Shown here: piece by piece, positions 1 through 7,213 of the stretch
Layout: every line of letters begins with the position of its first letter
Numbering within the stretch: position 1 is the stretch's first letter
Source of the DNA: Candidatus Latescibacterota bacterium
GTDB lineage: Bacteria; JAAXHH01
DNA length: 64,000 nt
Assembly (NCBI GenBank): GCA_012270975.1
Contig: JAAXHH010000006.1
Location: 1-64,000 of the forward strand
Reading direction: 5' to 3'
Made by a program: the position numbers and the translations under genes
The notes under the pieces: model-generated
Told to the model about the DNA's origin: nothing
Databases searched by the model: none
Seen by the model: only the letters and a program-made list of their open reading frames with translations

Positions 1-121
1 TCCATTAAACCGGGTCAACTCCAGTTGTAATTAGTAGAGGGTTGCCGGATTGGGAAGATCGATGGCATGACGTGACTAGCCATCAGCAGTGATTTTCCGT
101 CAGTTTAATTTAGATTGGGAA

Positions 122-1189
122 ATGATGAGCAACAACGTGACACGATATAAGAAACCGCACGTAATCGTACCGAAAAATGAGGACAAGGCGTGTGATGCCG
201 TAATCAAGACCATGGAAAGACGTACCAGAGAGAAACGATCTGATATCCGTTTACCAGAGAGGGATAGAGTTGGAGTTCCAGTGGAATTACGTCTAAAGTT
301 GGGCGAACAGGAATACGCAATTGAGCACACCATAATCGAACCCTTCGAGAACAATATCCAAACCGAGCTAACTGTAGATGAGATTAGACAGTACTTGATT
401 GAATCTCTCGAAGGTCAGTTGCTAAGTCCCATGTACTACGTGCTTCAAGTGCCGAAAGATGTTTGTCTACCGAAAAGGAAAAACAAGCGAGTTAGGGCTT
501 TGAAGATCCTTGCCGAATGGGTCCTAAGAAGTGCGCAGATTATGTACGAAAGGATCACTGGACTTTCTCTTCCCATCGACTGCTATAACATCCCGATCAG
601 CCCTTACTGTTTTCCCGAAGATAGCGTCAAAGACGAACACTCGGGTTTAAACTGCACTGTCGAATTGCTGAGATGGCGGAATGGGACTGTGATAGGACGA
701 AAGCCTGGCTTTGTTCAAACGGTACTTGACTATCCCGAAGACTTGGAGGGTTTTCGAACAGAACGGATACGTCGAGCTTTCTCTGACAAGTTTCCAAAGT
801 TGGCGAAGTGTGGTGCCGAAGGAGCGCGAACAGTCTTGATACTGGAAAGCCAGGACGCGGCTCACACCAGATTCGATCTCATAGGAAATCAACTGCCAGC
901 CCTTCTGTCTGAGCACGCTTGTGTTCCTGATGAGATATTCTTGGTCGAACCATATAATTCACTCTGGTGGGTGTATCCGATGAAATACGACAAGGATCAT
1001 TGGCCGGAAGAGGGGATGCCACAGTGGAACGCAGGGCCGATTTACCATCCGGATAATCCGCCGACTGCTGGGCTACCCAAATGGTACCGTGATGCATTAC
1101 AGTTGGACGAAGTAGACAAGCCATACCTTACTCGTGAATGGATACCTGCCACCTACAAAGAAGATGAATTGGTAGACCTGACGGGGTGA
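122..1189 (+). CDS. Hypothetical protein of defence-like island
   Basis: About 355 residues and not recognised. The reading frame is open from a GTG at 89, but ATG codons at 122 and 125 just after a GGGA run are more natural starts. The protein is soluble, with no signal peptide or membrane segment, and has an Arg/Lys-rich first third. A polar stretch around residues 150-165 and several Trp/Tyr-Pro motifs near the C-terminus are visible, but no catalytic motif. It lies 60-odd bases upstream of the HEPN/AbiU2-like gene on the same strand, so the two could be co-transcribed. Base composition is AT-richer than the bulk of the window. A partner or antitoxin role for the HEPN protein is only a possibility from position. 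Confidence 0.6.
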   Translation: MMSNNVTRYKKPHVIVPKNEDKACDAVIKTMERRTREKRSDIRLPERDRVGVPVELRLKLGEQEYAIEHTIIEPFENNIQTELTVDEIRQYLIESLEGQLLSPMYYVLQVPKDVCLPKRKNKRVRALKILAEWVLRSAQIMYERITGLSLPIDCYNIPISPYCFPEDSVKDEHSGLNCTVELLRWRNGTVIGRKPGFVQTVLDYPEDLEGFRTERIRRAFSDKFPKLAKCGAEGARTVLILESQDAAHTRFDLIGNQLPALLSEHACVPDEIFLVEPYNSLWWVYPMKYDKDHWPEEGMPQWNAGPIYHPDNPPTAGLPKWYRDALQLDEVDKPYLTREWIPATYKEDELVDLTG

Positions 1190-1251
1190 GTCAATAGAGA
1201 CGCATTATGATTGTGTGTAAGTGAAGGTTGAGAATACTAAAGGCAATATCA

Positions 1252-2133
1252 ATGTCATCAAACATCAGAGATAACTTCATAACCGAGTTGGGGCCAGAAG
1301 TTGGAGTTGAATTCTATCGACTATATGTCTATTGGGCAGAAGCATCGGTACAGTTCTCGGAATACAAGACACTGTTCGATGATCAAAGTAACGTTGATAT
1401 GTTAAATGCGATAGGAGGGAGCGTTTTCGGAAACATTCAGTTAATCATGCAAGATAGTTTGATTCTTCACATTACCCGATTAACAGATCCGCCTGGATCT
1501 GAAAATACATACAGAAACTTATCGCTTCTAATGCTACCGCAACATCTGAAAGAAAATGAGAACATACCGAATGCGAATAGATTTAGAGATCCAGAATGGC
1601 TTTGTGGTTTAAACAAGCTATTGAAGACGGCCAAGGACAAAGCTAAATATGCAAGAAGACATCGCAACGAGCGAATTGCTCATCTCGATTATGATACAAC
1701 TATGGGACTCAGAACAGAACCGTTAAGGCCCGTAGACATTGAAGAAGTAACGCAGATTATTGACTGTATCTTTCGGGTAATTCACTACGTTTACTCGGCG
1801 ATGTACCCCAATACAGATTTGTTCGATACGGTGTCTTATCAGTCCGCGGCTGGCCATTTCTTGGCATATGAAAGGAATCGGATCGATTTCCTTTTATATT
1901 TTGATTCACTAATCCAATCTGAATTGGAATCCGACACATCCATCGATAATTTCGCTGATATGGTTTTTAAGAAATTCAATGTGAGTAAGAATAGCTTAGG
2001 CAACAGCAATTACTGGAAGCTTTGGGAAATACTCGCAGATATTGAGCAAGAAGTGCAGCACTTTCGAGACAAGGGACTAAAGGGCCAACAACCTGAAGTC
2101 ACTTGTCATTTCTTTCCACGTCAGCAGGATTAG
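1252..2133 (+). CDS. HEPN/AbiU2-like protein, putative RNase toxin
   Basis: About 293 residues from the ATG at 1252; the frame is also open from a TTG at 1228. The N-terminal half carries a helix with HITRLTDPP near residue 73, which resembles AbiU2-type HEPN proteins. At residues 138-144 there is RNERIAH, an R-N-x4-H arrangement like the catalytic Rx4-6H motif of HEPN RNases. HEPN proteins of this kind typically act as cytoplasmic RNA-cleaving toxins in abortive infection or toxin-antitoxin systems. The C-terminal 130 residues are not recognised. It sits in an AT-rich stretch with an ATPase/membrane pair and a nucleotidyltransferase/DUF262 pair. The family call is from motifs; antiphage function is inferred. 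Confidence 0.65.
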   Translation: MSSNIRDNFITELGPEVGVEFYRLYVYWAEASVQFSEYKTLFDDQSNVDMLNAIGGSVFGNIQLIMQDSLILHITRLTDPPGSENTYRNLSLLMLPQHLKENENIPNANRFRDPEWLCGLNKLLKTAKDKAKYARRHRNERIAHLDYDTTMGLRTEPLRPVDIEEVTQIIDCIFRVIHYVYSAMYPNTDLFDTVSYQSAAGHFLAYERNRIDFLLYFDSLIQSELESDTSIDNFADMVFKKFNVSKNSLGNSNYWKLWEILADIEQEVQHFRDKGLKGQQPEVTCHFFPRQQD

Positions 2134-2142
2134 TCAAGCGGA

Positions 2143-2622
2143 TTAGGTGTTTATCCAAGCAAACCATATCACAGCAAATATGCCTGAAAAAAACGTGACA
2201 ATTCCAGTCCAATTAGCGCACGAAATCCTTTTTGACCATACCGCTTGGTGCCTTTCTGCGAACTTGTTAAACTGAACTGGCATCTTATCAAAACTATCAT
2301 CGTCCGCGGAGTTGAGGGCGATTTGTTCATTGAAAATACGCATTTTATACACCTTGTTTTGTCTCTGCGCCATAATATAGGAGATAAGGACGGCAAGAAT
2401 TGTCGTCATCCACAACACCCATCCTATCTTTAAAAGTAGCACGCATTTAATACTTTCATCTCCGCCTATAATATCTTTTACAAATGAGATCGACAGCGCA
2501 ATACCGCCTGCGGACAGGTAAAGAATTGCTTTGTCGTAAAATCCGTATAAGTTTTCGCCTAACTTACTCAGTTTATCCGATTGATCACGAAGAAACCTAT
2601 AGTAACGATCACGTTGGTCCAT
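2143..2622 (-). CDS. Small membrane protein paired with ATPase
   Basis: 159 residues. A charged N-terminal helix (residues 1-25, likely coiled coil) is followed by hydrophobic segments at about 28-48 and 63-84, a basic middle part, and a last hydrophobic helix at about 135-155. This gives roughly three membrane passes. The layout recalls small inner-membrane effectors seen beside sensor proteins in defence loci, though no named family could be assigned with certainty. It starts 30 bases after the stop of the AAA ATPase on the same strand, so it is very likely co-transcribed with it. It converges with the HEPN gene, whose stop is 9 bases away. A pore- or membrane-disrupting role is inferred, not shown. 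Confidence 0.6.
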   Translation of the reverse strand: MDQRDRYYRFLRDQSDKLSKLGENLYGFYDKAILYLSAGGIALSISFVKDIIGGDESIKCVLLLKIGWVLWMTTILAVLISYIMAQRQNKVYKMRIFNEQIALNSADDDSFDKMPVQFNKFAERHQAVWSKRISCANWTGIVTFFSGIFAVIWFAWINT

Positions 2623-2652
2623 TGCTTAAGCCTATTGTACTAAAACAACTGG

Positions 2653-3840
2653 TTACTGCCGATGTTGCGTGCGTTGCGATTCCATCCAGAAGTACAAAGC
2701 GTGAAGTAAATTCGGAAAACGGTATCGTCCCTGGCCCTGGGCATCCTTCTGAAGTGCTCCCAGGTCGGTCATTCGGCGTAGAAAGTTATCCAACCTCTTT
2801 TTTTCCGTGCCTTCCAAGAGTTCCATGATCTCCGATCGTTTGAAATGAGGTCTTGGTCTATCTGCCATTTTCAGCAGTATAGAGCGATAACTCTCACTGC
2901 GGATCGCACTGAAAATCTGAGGGGTGAGGAGTTTACTTCCGATCACCTCTGCGGCAATTGAAATCCCCTCGGTTATCTCATGGTCCTCGATTTTTTCAGT
3001 CCTCGCCGTCCTCCATACTGCATCTCCGATTTCGTGTGCCAGAACAGGCAGTCCGCCGGTAAATGTGACTAATCTTTCGATTCCTTCATCGGGAACCTCC
3101 GCTCTGCCAACGTCGAAAGAGGTTCGATAGAACTCGCGTACTTCTTCGTCAGACCACGGTGCGATATCAATCAGTTCGAAAACGCGCGCCAGGGATGTTT
3201 GCCTTGCGATAAGTTCCTGACGCCTTTCCTCAAGTCCAACGACGAGGACAGATAGGTGCATGTCCTGTTGAGACGTAGCGATCTCATCCACTGTACTCTT
3301 AAGCCAGTTGGCAAATCCCTCCGAACCCGCCAGCCCATTGATATCGTCGAGAATCAAAAACAGCGACTTCTTGTGTTCCCTCAAACCTTGAATCAGTTGC
3401 CTTATAGATTGTACGAAGTTGCGTTCCATGGACAACATATCGGATTCCGACAGACTCAACTCAAGGGTTACCCCGAAGAGTCCTACTTTGCTGACTCGAT
3501 CCCCGAAGAAATCCAAGAGCTTGTTATGCCAGGGCTTCTCTGTACTCTCGTTTAGAAGAATGTGCAGCGTACGGTTGAGCATTTCACTCAGATTCTGAAC
3601 GCCTCCCAGAAAGACATGGCATCCCGCCACGTCACCGTCCCTTTCGACCAGCCGGCGAACGAAGGCCGCGAGGGAACTTTTGCCGATACCCCGTTCACCA
3701 CTTACAAAGCCTATTTTGAAACGGCCTTGCGTACTGGCATTGACCATGCTGCGCAGGCGTTCGATTTCGCCGTAACGCCCGATGAAGAACTCGATGGGGA
3801 CAGGTTGTCCGGGGCTAAAGGGACTGGACTCAGGAGTCAT
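2653..3840 (-). CDS. AAA/STAND-like ATPase (ORC/CDC6-type)
   Basis: 395 residues. The N-terminus has FIGRYGEIERL (about 19-29), the entry motif of AAA_16/archaeal-type ATPases, then Walker A GERGIGKSS near 49-57. Walker B is LFLILDDING near 160, followed by sensor-region strands. The C-terminal 90 residues look like a winged helix (the FKRSEIMELL region and a terminal YRFPNLLHALYFW helix). Such proteins couple ATP hydrolysis to nucleic-acid or ligand sensing and are often sensors in defence loci. The membrane protein downstream is the likely partner. No clear Shine-Dalgarno is visible before the ATG at 3840. The ATPase assignment is firm; the biological role is inferred. Confidence 0.75.
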   Translation of the reverse strand: MTPESSPFSPGQPVPIEFFIGRYGEIERLRSMVNASTQGRFKIGFVSGERGIGKSSLAAFVRRLVERDGDVAGCHVFLGGVQNLSEMLNRTLHILLNESTEKPWHNKLLDFFGDRVSKVGLFGVTLELSLSESDMLSMERNFVQSIRQLIQGLREHKKSLFLILDDINGLAGSEGFANWLKSTVDEIATSQQDMHLSVLVVGLEERRQELIARQTSLARVFELIDIAPWSDEEVREFYRTSFDVGRAEVPDEGIERLVTFTGGLPVLAHEIGDAVWRTARTEKIEDHEITEGISIAAEVIGSKLLTPQIFSAIRSESYRSILLKMADRPRPHFKRSEIMELLEGTEKKRLDNFLRRMTDLGALQKDAQGQGRYRFPNLLHALYFWMESQRTQHRQ

Positions 3841-4625
3841 TGCAGCGTAACCGATTTCGAAAGTGTAGGAATATTGGACCTAAAGATACCCGTTATGTAG
3901 ATTACAACCTACTCTGTTAGAAACAAAGAAAAGTTAATGGTTTTGTCAATTTCTGGTCTTGCCAAATGGATCGCCCTTCATCCCGACGTAACGTACCGCA
4001 ATCAAGAAAAGAAGGAAAACAGATGACGACGCAACGAACCCACGTGGGACGTGAGACTGAAGCACCCTGGACGAGGCGCTTGGGGTCTGTCAGGCAGGTT
4101 GATCAGAGTTTCCTTAAGGGATAAGGATACATATCAGCGGACCATATTCAACCTAACCTTGATGCGCCAAAAACCTGGTCGCTCTTATCAAAGTACCCCG
4201 ATTTCACGGTACCTGAGAGCGTACAAATGTCCTTGCCTTCATCTCACTGAATGTGGTCTGTCGAAATACGTGAAATCAGGTTCGTTACTTTACAATCTAC
4301 CGGTGTGGTAGGCCATCAGCGAACATTGAACGGAGGAAATCCCGTCGATTTTTGTCGAATCAAGGCTAAATGCTGGGCAGCAAATCAGTGTTGAAGACTA
4401 AGACGACATGCTATCATCTTTGGGGTTTTTTTGTTCTTTTTGAAACTGCCATTTATGACAAATGAGTTGGCTCAAGTTCAAAATCAACCCGTCATTCGCG
4501 ACCCAATGAATACGGGTGGTAGGGTGAGTTAACCAACAGAAAGGATAAGGGGGCATGTGTCTGATTACTAAATTACAACCCTTAAGCGTTTCTTATCTGT
4601 TAATTTTAATGGCATCGTAAATACC
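3841..4625. other. 785-base gene-poor stretch with possible gene relic
   Basis: No convincing gene was found here. An open frame at 4051-4311 (+) would give 86 residues without recognisable fold or ribosome site. Its last 20 residues contain GLSKYV-x-SG, which also occurs in the 117-residue protein at 19444. That suggests a decayed relative rather than a working gene. A T-rich run near 4427-4441 follows the relic but has no clear hairpin. The stretch separates the ATPase operon (transcribed leftwards, promoter expected just above 3840) from the 3' end of the DUF262 gene. Confidence 0.4.
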
Positions 4626-5624
4626 CTACATCCTCAGCAACTCAGAGATTATATCTCCGCGTCGGATTCTGTTACTCCTGTCATTACTGGCTTGAAGTGC
4701 AGACTTGTAATATATCGAAATCTGCGAGTCATCCAATTGCGACGGATCCATCTTATCAACTTTAGAATAAAAACCCATGAGCCTTTCGTTAATGCGTAAC
4801 GGATTGAGTTCAATTCCGTCACGCACGATTGCACGCTGAAGTTCGACTATTAAAGTAAACAGGTCGGTTTTTTTCCAACAACGGCAGGAATCTGGGAAAG
4901 TACATTCATTTATGAAATCGAGGACAACGCGTATCTCACTTATTAGGCGTTTTTTATGTGGGAATTCATCATTGTATTCATTCAAGAATTCTTTAAGCTG
5001 AGTATCTCGATGAAAATAGTTGGATAGAAGAGTTACTCCGATCCAAAGGGCAAATCGTAGGTCATTCATTCTCCGAATATCCGACGCAGTAAACACACGA
5101 TGGTCTGCAAAGAAATCAAGATTGGCTACTAGCTCACCGAACTTTTTAAAAGCTCCATCGTATCTCGCATTATGCAGTTCAATTGCATTGAGATCATAGC
5201 TGGTTGAGTTAATCCGTGTAAAAACCTCGACGATTGTTTCGTGATCTATGTTTCCCAGATCGCGTACTACTACATCGTATTGCAGGAAGTCTTTCTTGTC
5301 TTCTTCGGGTAGATCCTTGTACGGACACAATTCTTTAGGTAATTTAAGTAAGTCGGAACCAGTGAAATACTGTAAGAGAGTTGAGATTCGTTGCTGACCG
5401 TCCACAAGAAGTTCTACAGCCTCACCGCTGTTAGGGTCAACTTCACCTGCCGCCAGAAATACCTCAGGAAAAGGATAGCCTTCTAGAACGGTCTTAATCA
5501 AAGCAAGTTTGTGCCGGGTAGTCCAAACAAGACGTCGTTGAAACGGCGCCTGCAGAACAAGCTTTTCATCCTTAACTGCAATTAAAAGTTCCCTCAGTTT
5601 TCTATTAGTTGCTGTCGTTTTCAC
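4626..5624 (-). CDS. DUF262 (ParB-like DGQQR) protein
   Basis: 332 residues from a GTG at 5624. The start is chosen because GGAGG lies six bases upstream; longer frames to 5681 run inside the preceding gene. DUF262 marks are clear: PFQRRLVW (about 27-34), VDGQQRIST (74-82) and FTRINS in the middle. DUF262 is a ParB/Srx-like fold found in GmrS-type modification-dependent restriction and in other antiviral proteins, where it is thought to bind or hydrolyse nucleotides. The usual C-terminal DUF1524 HNH nuclease is absent, so any nuclease activity must lie elsewhere. It overlaps the upstream nucleotidyltransferase by 20 bases, implying coupled translation. Function as an antiviral or toxin module is inferred. 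Confidence 0.8.
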   Translation of the reverse strand: MKTTATNRKLRELLIAVKDEKLVLQAPFQRRLVWTTRHKLALIKTVLEGYPFPEVFLAAGEVDPNSGEAVELLVDGQQRISTLLQYFTGSDLLKLPKELCPYKDLPEEDKKDFLQYDVVVRDLGNIDHETIVEVFTRINSTSYDLNAIELHNARYDGAFKKFGELVANLDFFADHRVFTASDIRRMNDLRFALWIGVTLLSNYFHRDTQLKEFLNEYNDEFPHKKRLISEIRVVLDFINECTFPDSCRCWKKTDLFTLIVELQRAIVRDGIELNPLRINERLMGFYSKVDKMDPSQLDDSQISIYYKSALQASNDRSNRIRRGDIISELLRM

Positions 5625-6192
5625 TACTAACCTCCAATTCCTGCTTACATCTCTCGATACACACAGTTTGATAATCCTCAAGAAATGACCATGAACGATA
5701 TATACCTGCAGCTATTTTATATGGCCCATAATCACCACTACGTGATAGGGTGGCGAAGAACTCGAACCATTTGTGCTTTAACGGAAATGTAGCCTCTGGC
5801 GGGAATTTATCGGGTCTAATCCAACCACGAAGTAGATATTTCGAAAAATCGTCCCTGTATTCCCTTGGCCAAATACCACCTTGTCGCAGATATGAGTTTA
5901 CCGCATTCCACATACAATCAAATAGTGATGGCGCAAGGATTACTATATCAAGATCTGACTCATCGCAGAACGCTCGGTATCGTTTATGGGGAACAATGCT
6001 GAATCCCAACATGCCCGATCCGACTAATAGCACTTCACTTGGGTGAATCTTATATTCCTTTGAGACATCACGTCGCAACAAATAGTACTTATCTACATCG
6101 ACAGCATGTGGCCTACCAAAGATGATATCCTTACGGACCACCTCGACAGGATCAAGACTAGATACGTCGTTTTTGAAATCCTCAATATTCAT
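5605..6192 (-). CDS. Nucleotidyltransferase-fold protein paired with DUF262
   Basis: 195 residues. The pol-beta nucleotidyltransferase signature is visible as GSG (58-60) followed after a longer than usual insert by ESDLDIVIL (78-86), with D80 and D82 as the metal-binding pair. The rest is helical and Trp-rich and unrecognised. This fold transfers nucleotides to proteins, RNA or small molecules, and is common as MNT antitoxins, AbiEii-like toxins and second-messenger synthases. It is translationally coupled to the DUF262 gene, whose start lies inside its 3' end. AAGGAG occurs about 16 bases before the ATG, rather far for a ribosome site. Which partner is toxic or modifying cannot be told from sequence. 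Confidence 0.7.
   Translation of the reverse strand: MNIEDFKNDVSSLDPVEVVRKDIIFGRPHAVDVDKYYLLRRDVSKEYKIHPSEVLLVGSGMLGFSIVPHKRYRAFCDESDLDIVILAPSLFDCMWNAVNSYLRQGGIWPREYRDDFSKYLLRGWIRPDKFPPEATFPLKHKWFEFFATLSRSGDYGPYKIAAGIYRSWSFLEDYQTVCIERCKQELEVSSENDSN
5631..5635 (-). promoter_or_regulatory. Shine-Dalgarno GGAGG deciding the DUF262 start
   Basis: Reading leftwards, GGAGG is followed by a six-base spacer and the GTG at 5624. It lies inside the 3' end of the nucleotidyltransferase gene, so the two products are probably made in coupled fashion. Confidence 0.7.
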
Positions 6193-6418
6193 TGCGTTTT
6201 ACTGATATGACTCCTTAAGAAGCATGACATTCTGTCCTCAAAAAAGTAGTACTTCATTGAATGTGCTGTTATACAGAAGTTGAAGAAGTGATCATACATG
6301 TGAACCGGGCTCTTTGAGCGGCGACTCCCGCGGTCAGAGGTCTAAGAGATAGCGATCGTTACAGGTCTGGTTGATTTTCTGGTAGTCTGCGTAGACAACT
6401 GCTGTCAATCACGATCCC

Positions 6419-7195
6419 TCACCCCACCCCCACCTCGATCCCGATCGGGCAATGATCCGACCCCATGACGTCAGACGCGATCCACGCGTTCGATACGGCG
6501 GGCATCAGATCTTCGGTCACGTAGAAGTAGTCGATGCGCCAGCCCACGTTCCGTTTTCTTGCACCTGACATCAGGTGCCACCAGGTGTAGTTGTCGGGTC
6601 CCTCGTCGAATTGCCGGAAGGTATCCACGTACCCCATTTCAATGATCTTGTCGATCCATTCGCGCTCCATGGGCAGGAAACCGGATATCTTCTCGTTGTC
6701 CTTGGGGCGGGCCAGGTCGATGGCCTTGTGGGCCGTGTTCACGTCGCCGCAGATGACCAGTTTCTTGCCTTCCGCGCGGAGCGATTCCCAGTGCGCCAGG
6801 ATCGCGTCGTAGAAGTCCATCTTGTACTGCAGCCGCTGCGCGTTCTGCTTGCCGTTCGGGAAATACACGTTGAACAGTGTGAAGTCGGGATATTCCAGGA
6901 CCAGGGTCCTTCCTTCGGAATCGAAGCGGTCCTCGCCGAATCCCCCGGCAACGCTCAACGGTTCGTGACGGGAATAGACCCCAACGCCGCTGTAGCCCTT
7001 TTTCTCCGCGGACGACCAGTAGCTCTGATATCCCGCAACGTCGGTGATTTTGGCGTCCAGCTGCGACTCCTGGGACTTGGTTTCCTGCAGGCACAAGATG
7101 TCCGGGGCTTCCTCCTGGAACCACTCCAGAAATCCCTTCTTCGCCACCGCCCTGACTCCGTTCACATTCCAACTCATCAATCTCCATGAAGACAT
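6419..7195 (-). CDS. xth: Exodeoxyribonuclease III
   Basis: 258 residues, the usual size for ExoIII. MSWNVNGVRA at the N-terminus, LQETK near 41-45 (metal-binding Glu), the NVYFPNG strand, the CGDVNTAH block and the terminal GSDHCPI are the hallmarks of the endonuclease/exonuclease/phosphatase fold in this family. It acts in base-excision repair as an AP endonuclease and 3'-to-5' exonuclease. The start is supported by AGGAGAGGAA a few bases upstream. It begins 18 bases after the stop of the topoisomerase gene, so the two form an operon transcribed leftwards. An unusual FQEEAPD segment after the first strand is ordinary variation. Confidence 0.95.
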   Translation of the reverse strand: MSSWRLMSWNVNGVRAVAKKGFLEWFQEEAPDILCLQETKSQESQLDAKITDVAGYQSYWSSAEKKGYSGVGVYSRHEPLSVAGGFGEDRFDSEGRTLVLEYPDFTLFNVYFPNGKQNAQRLQYKMDFYDAILAHWESLRAEGKKLVICGDVNTAHKAIDLARPKDNEKISGFLPMEREWIDKIIEMGYVDTFRQFDEGPDNYTWWHLMSGARKRNVGWRIDYFYVTEDLMPAVSNAWIASDVMGSDHCPIGIEVGVG

Positions 7196-7213
7196 GCGTA
7201 ATTCCTCTCCTGG

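Noticed and set aside
1..6192. Known named defence systems such as CBASS, Zorya or BREX
   Set aside because: Neither the characteristic gene sets nor their core enzymes are present. Only individual families (HEPN, DUF262, ATPase, nucleotidyltransferase) fit.
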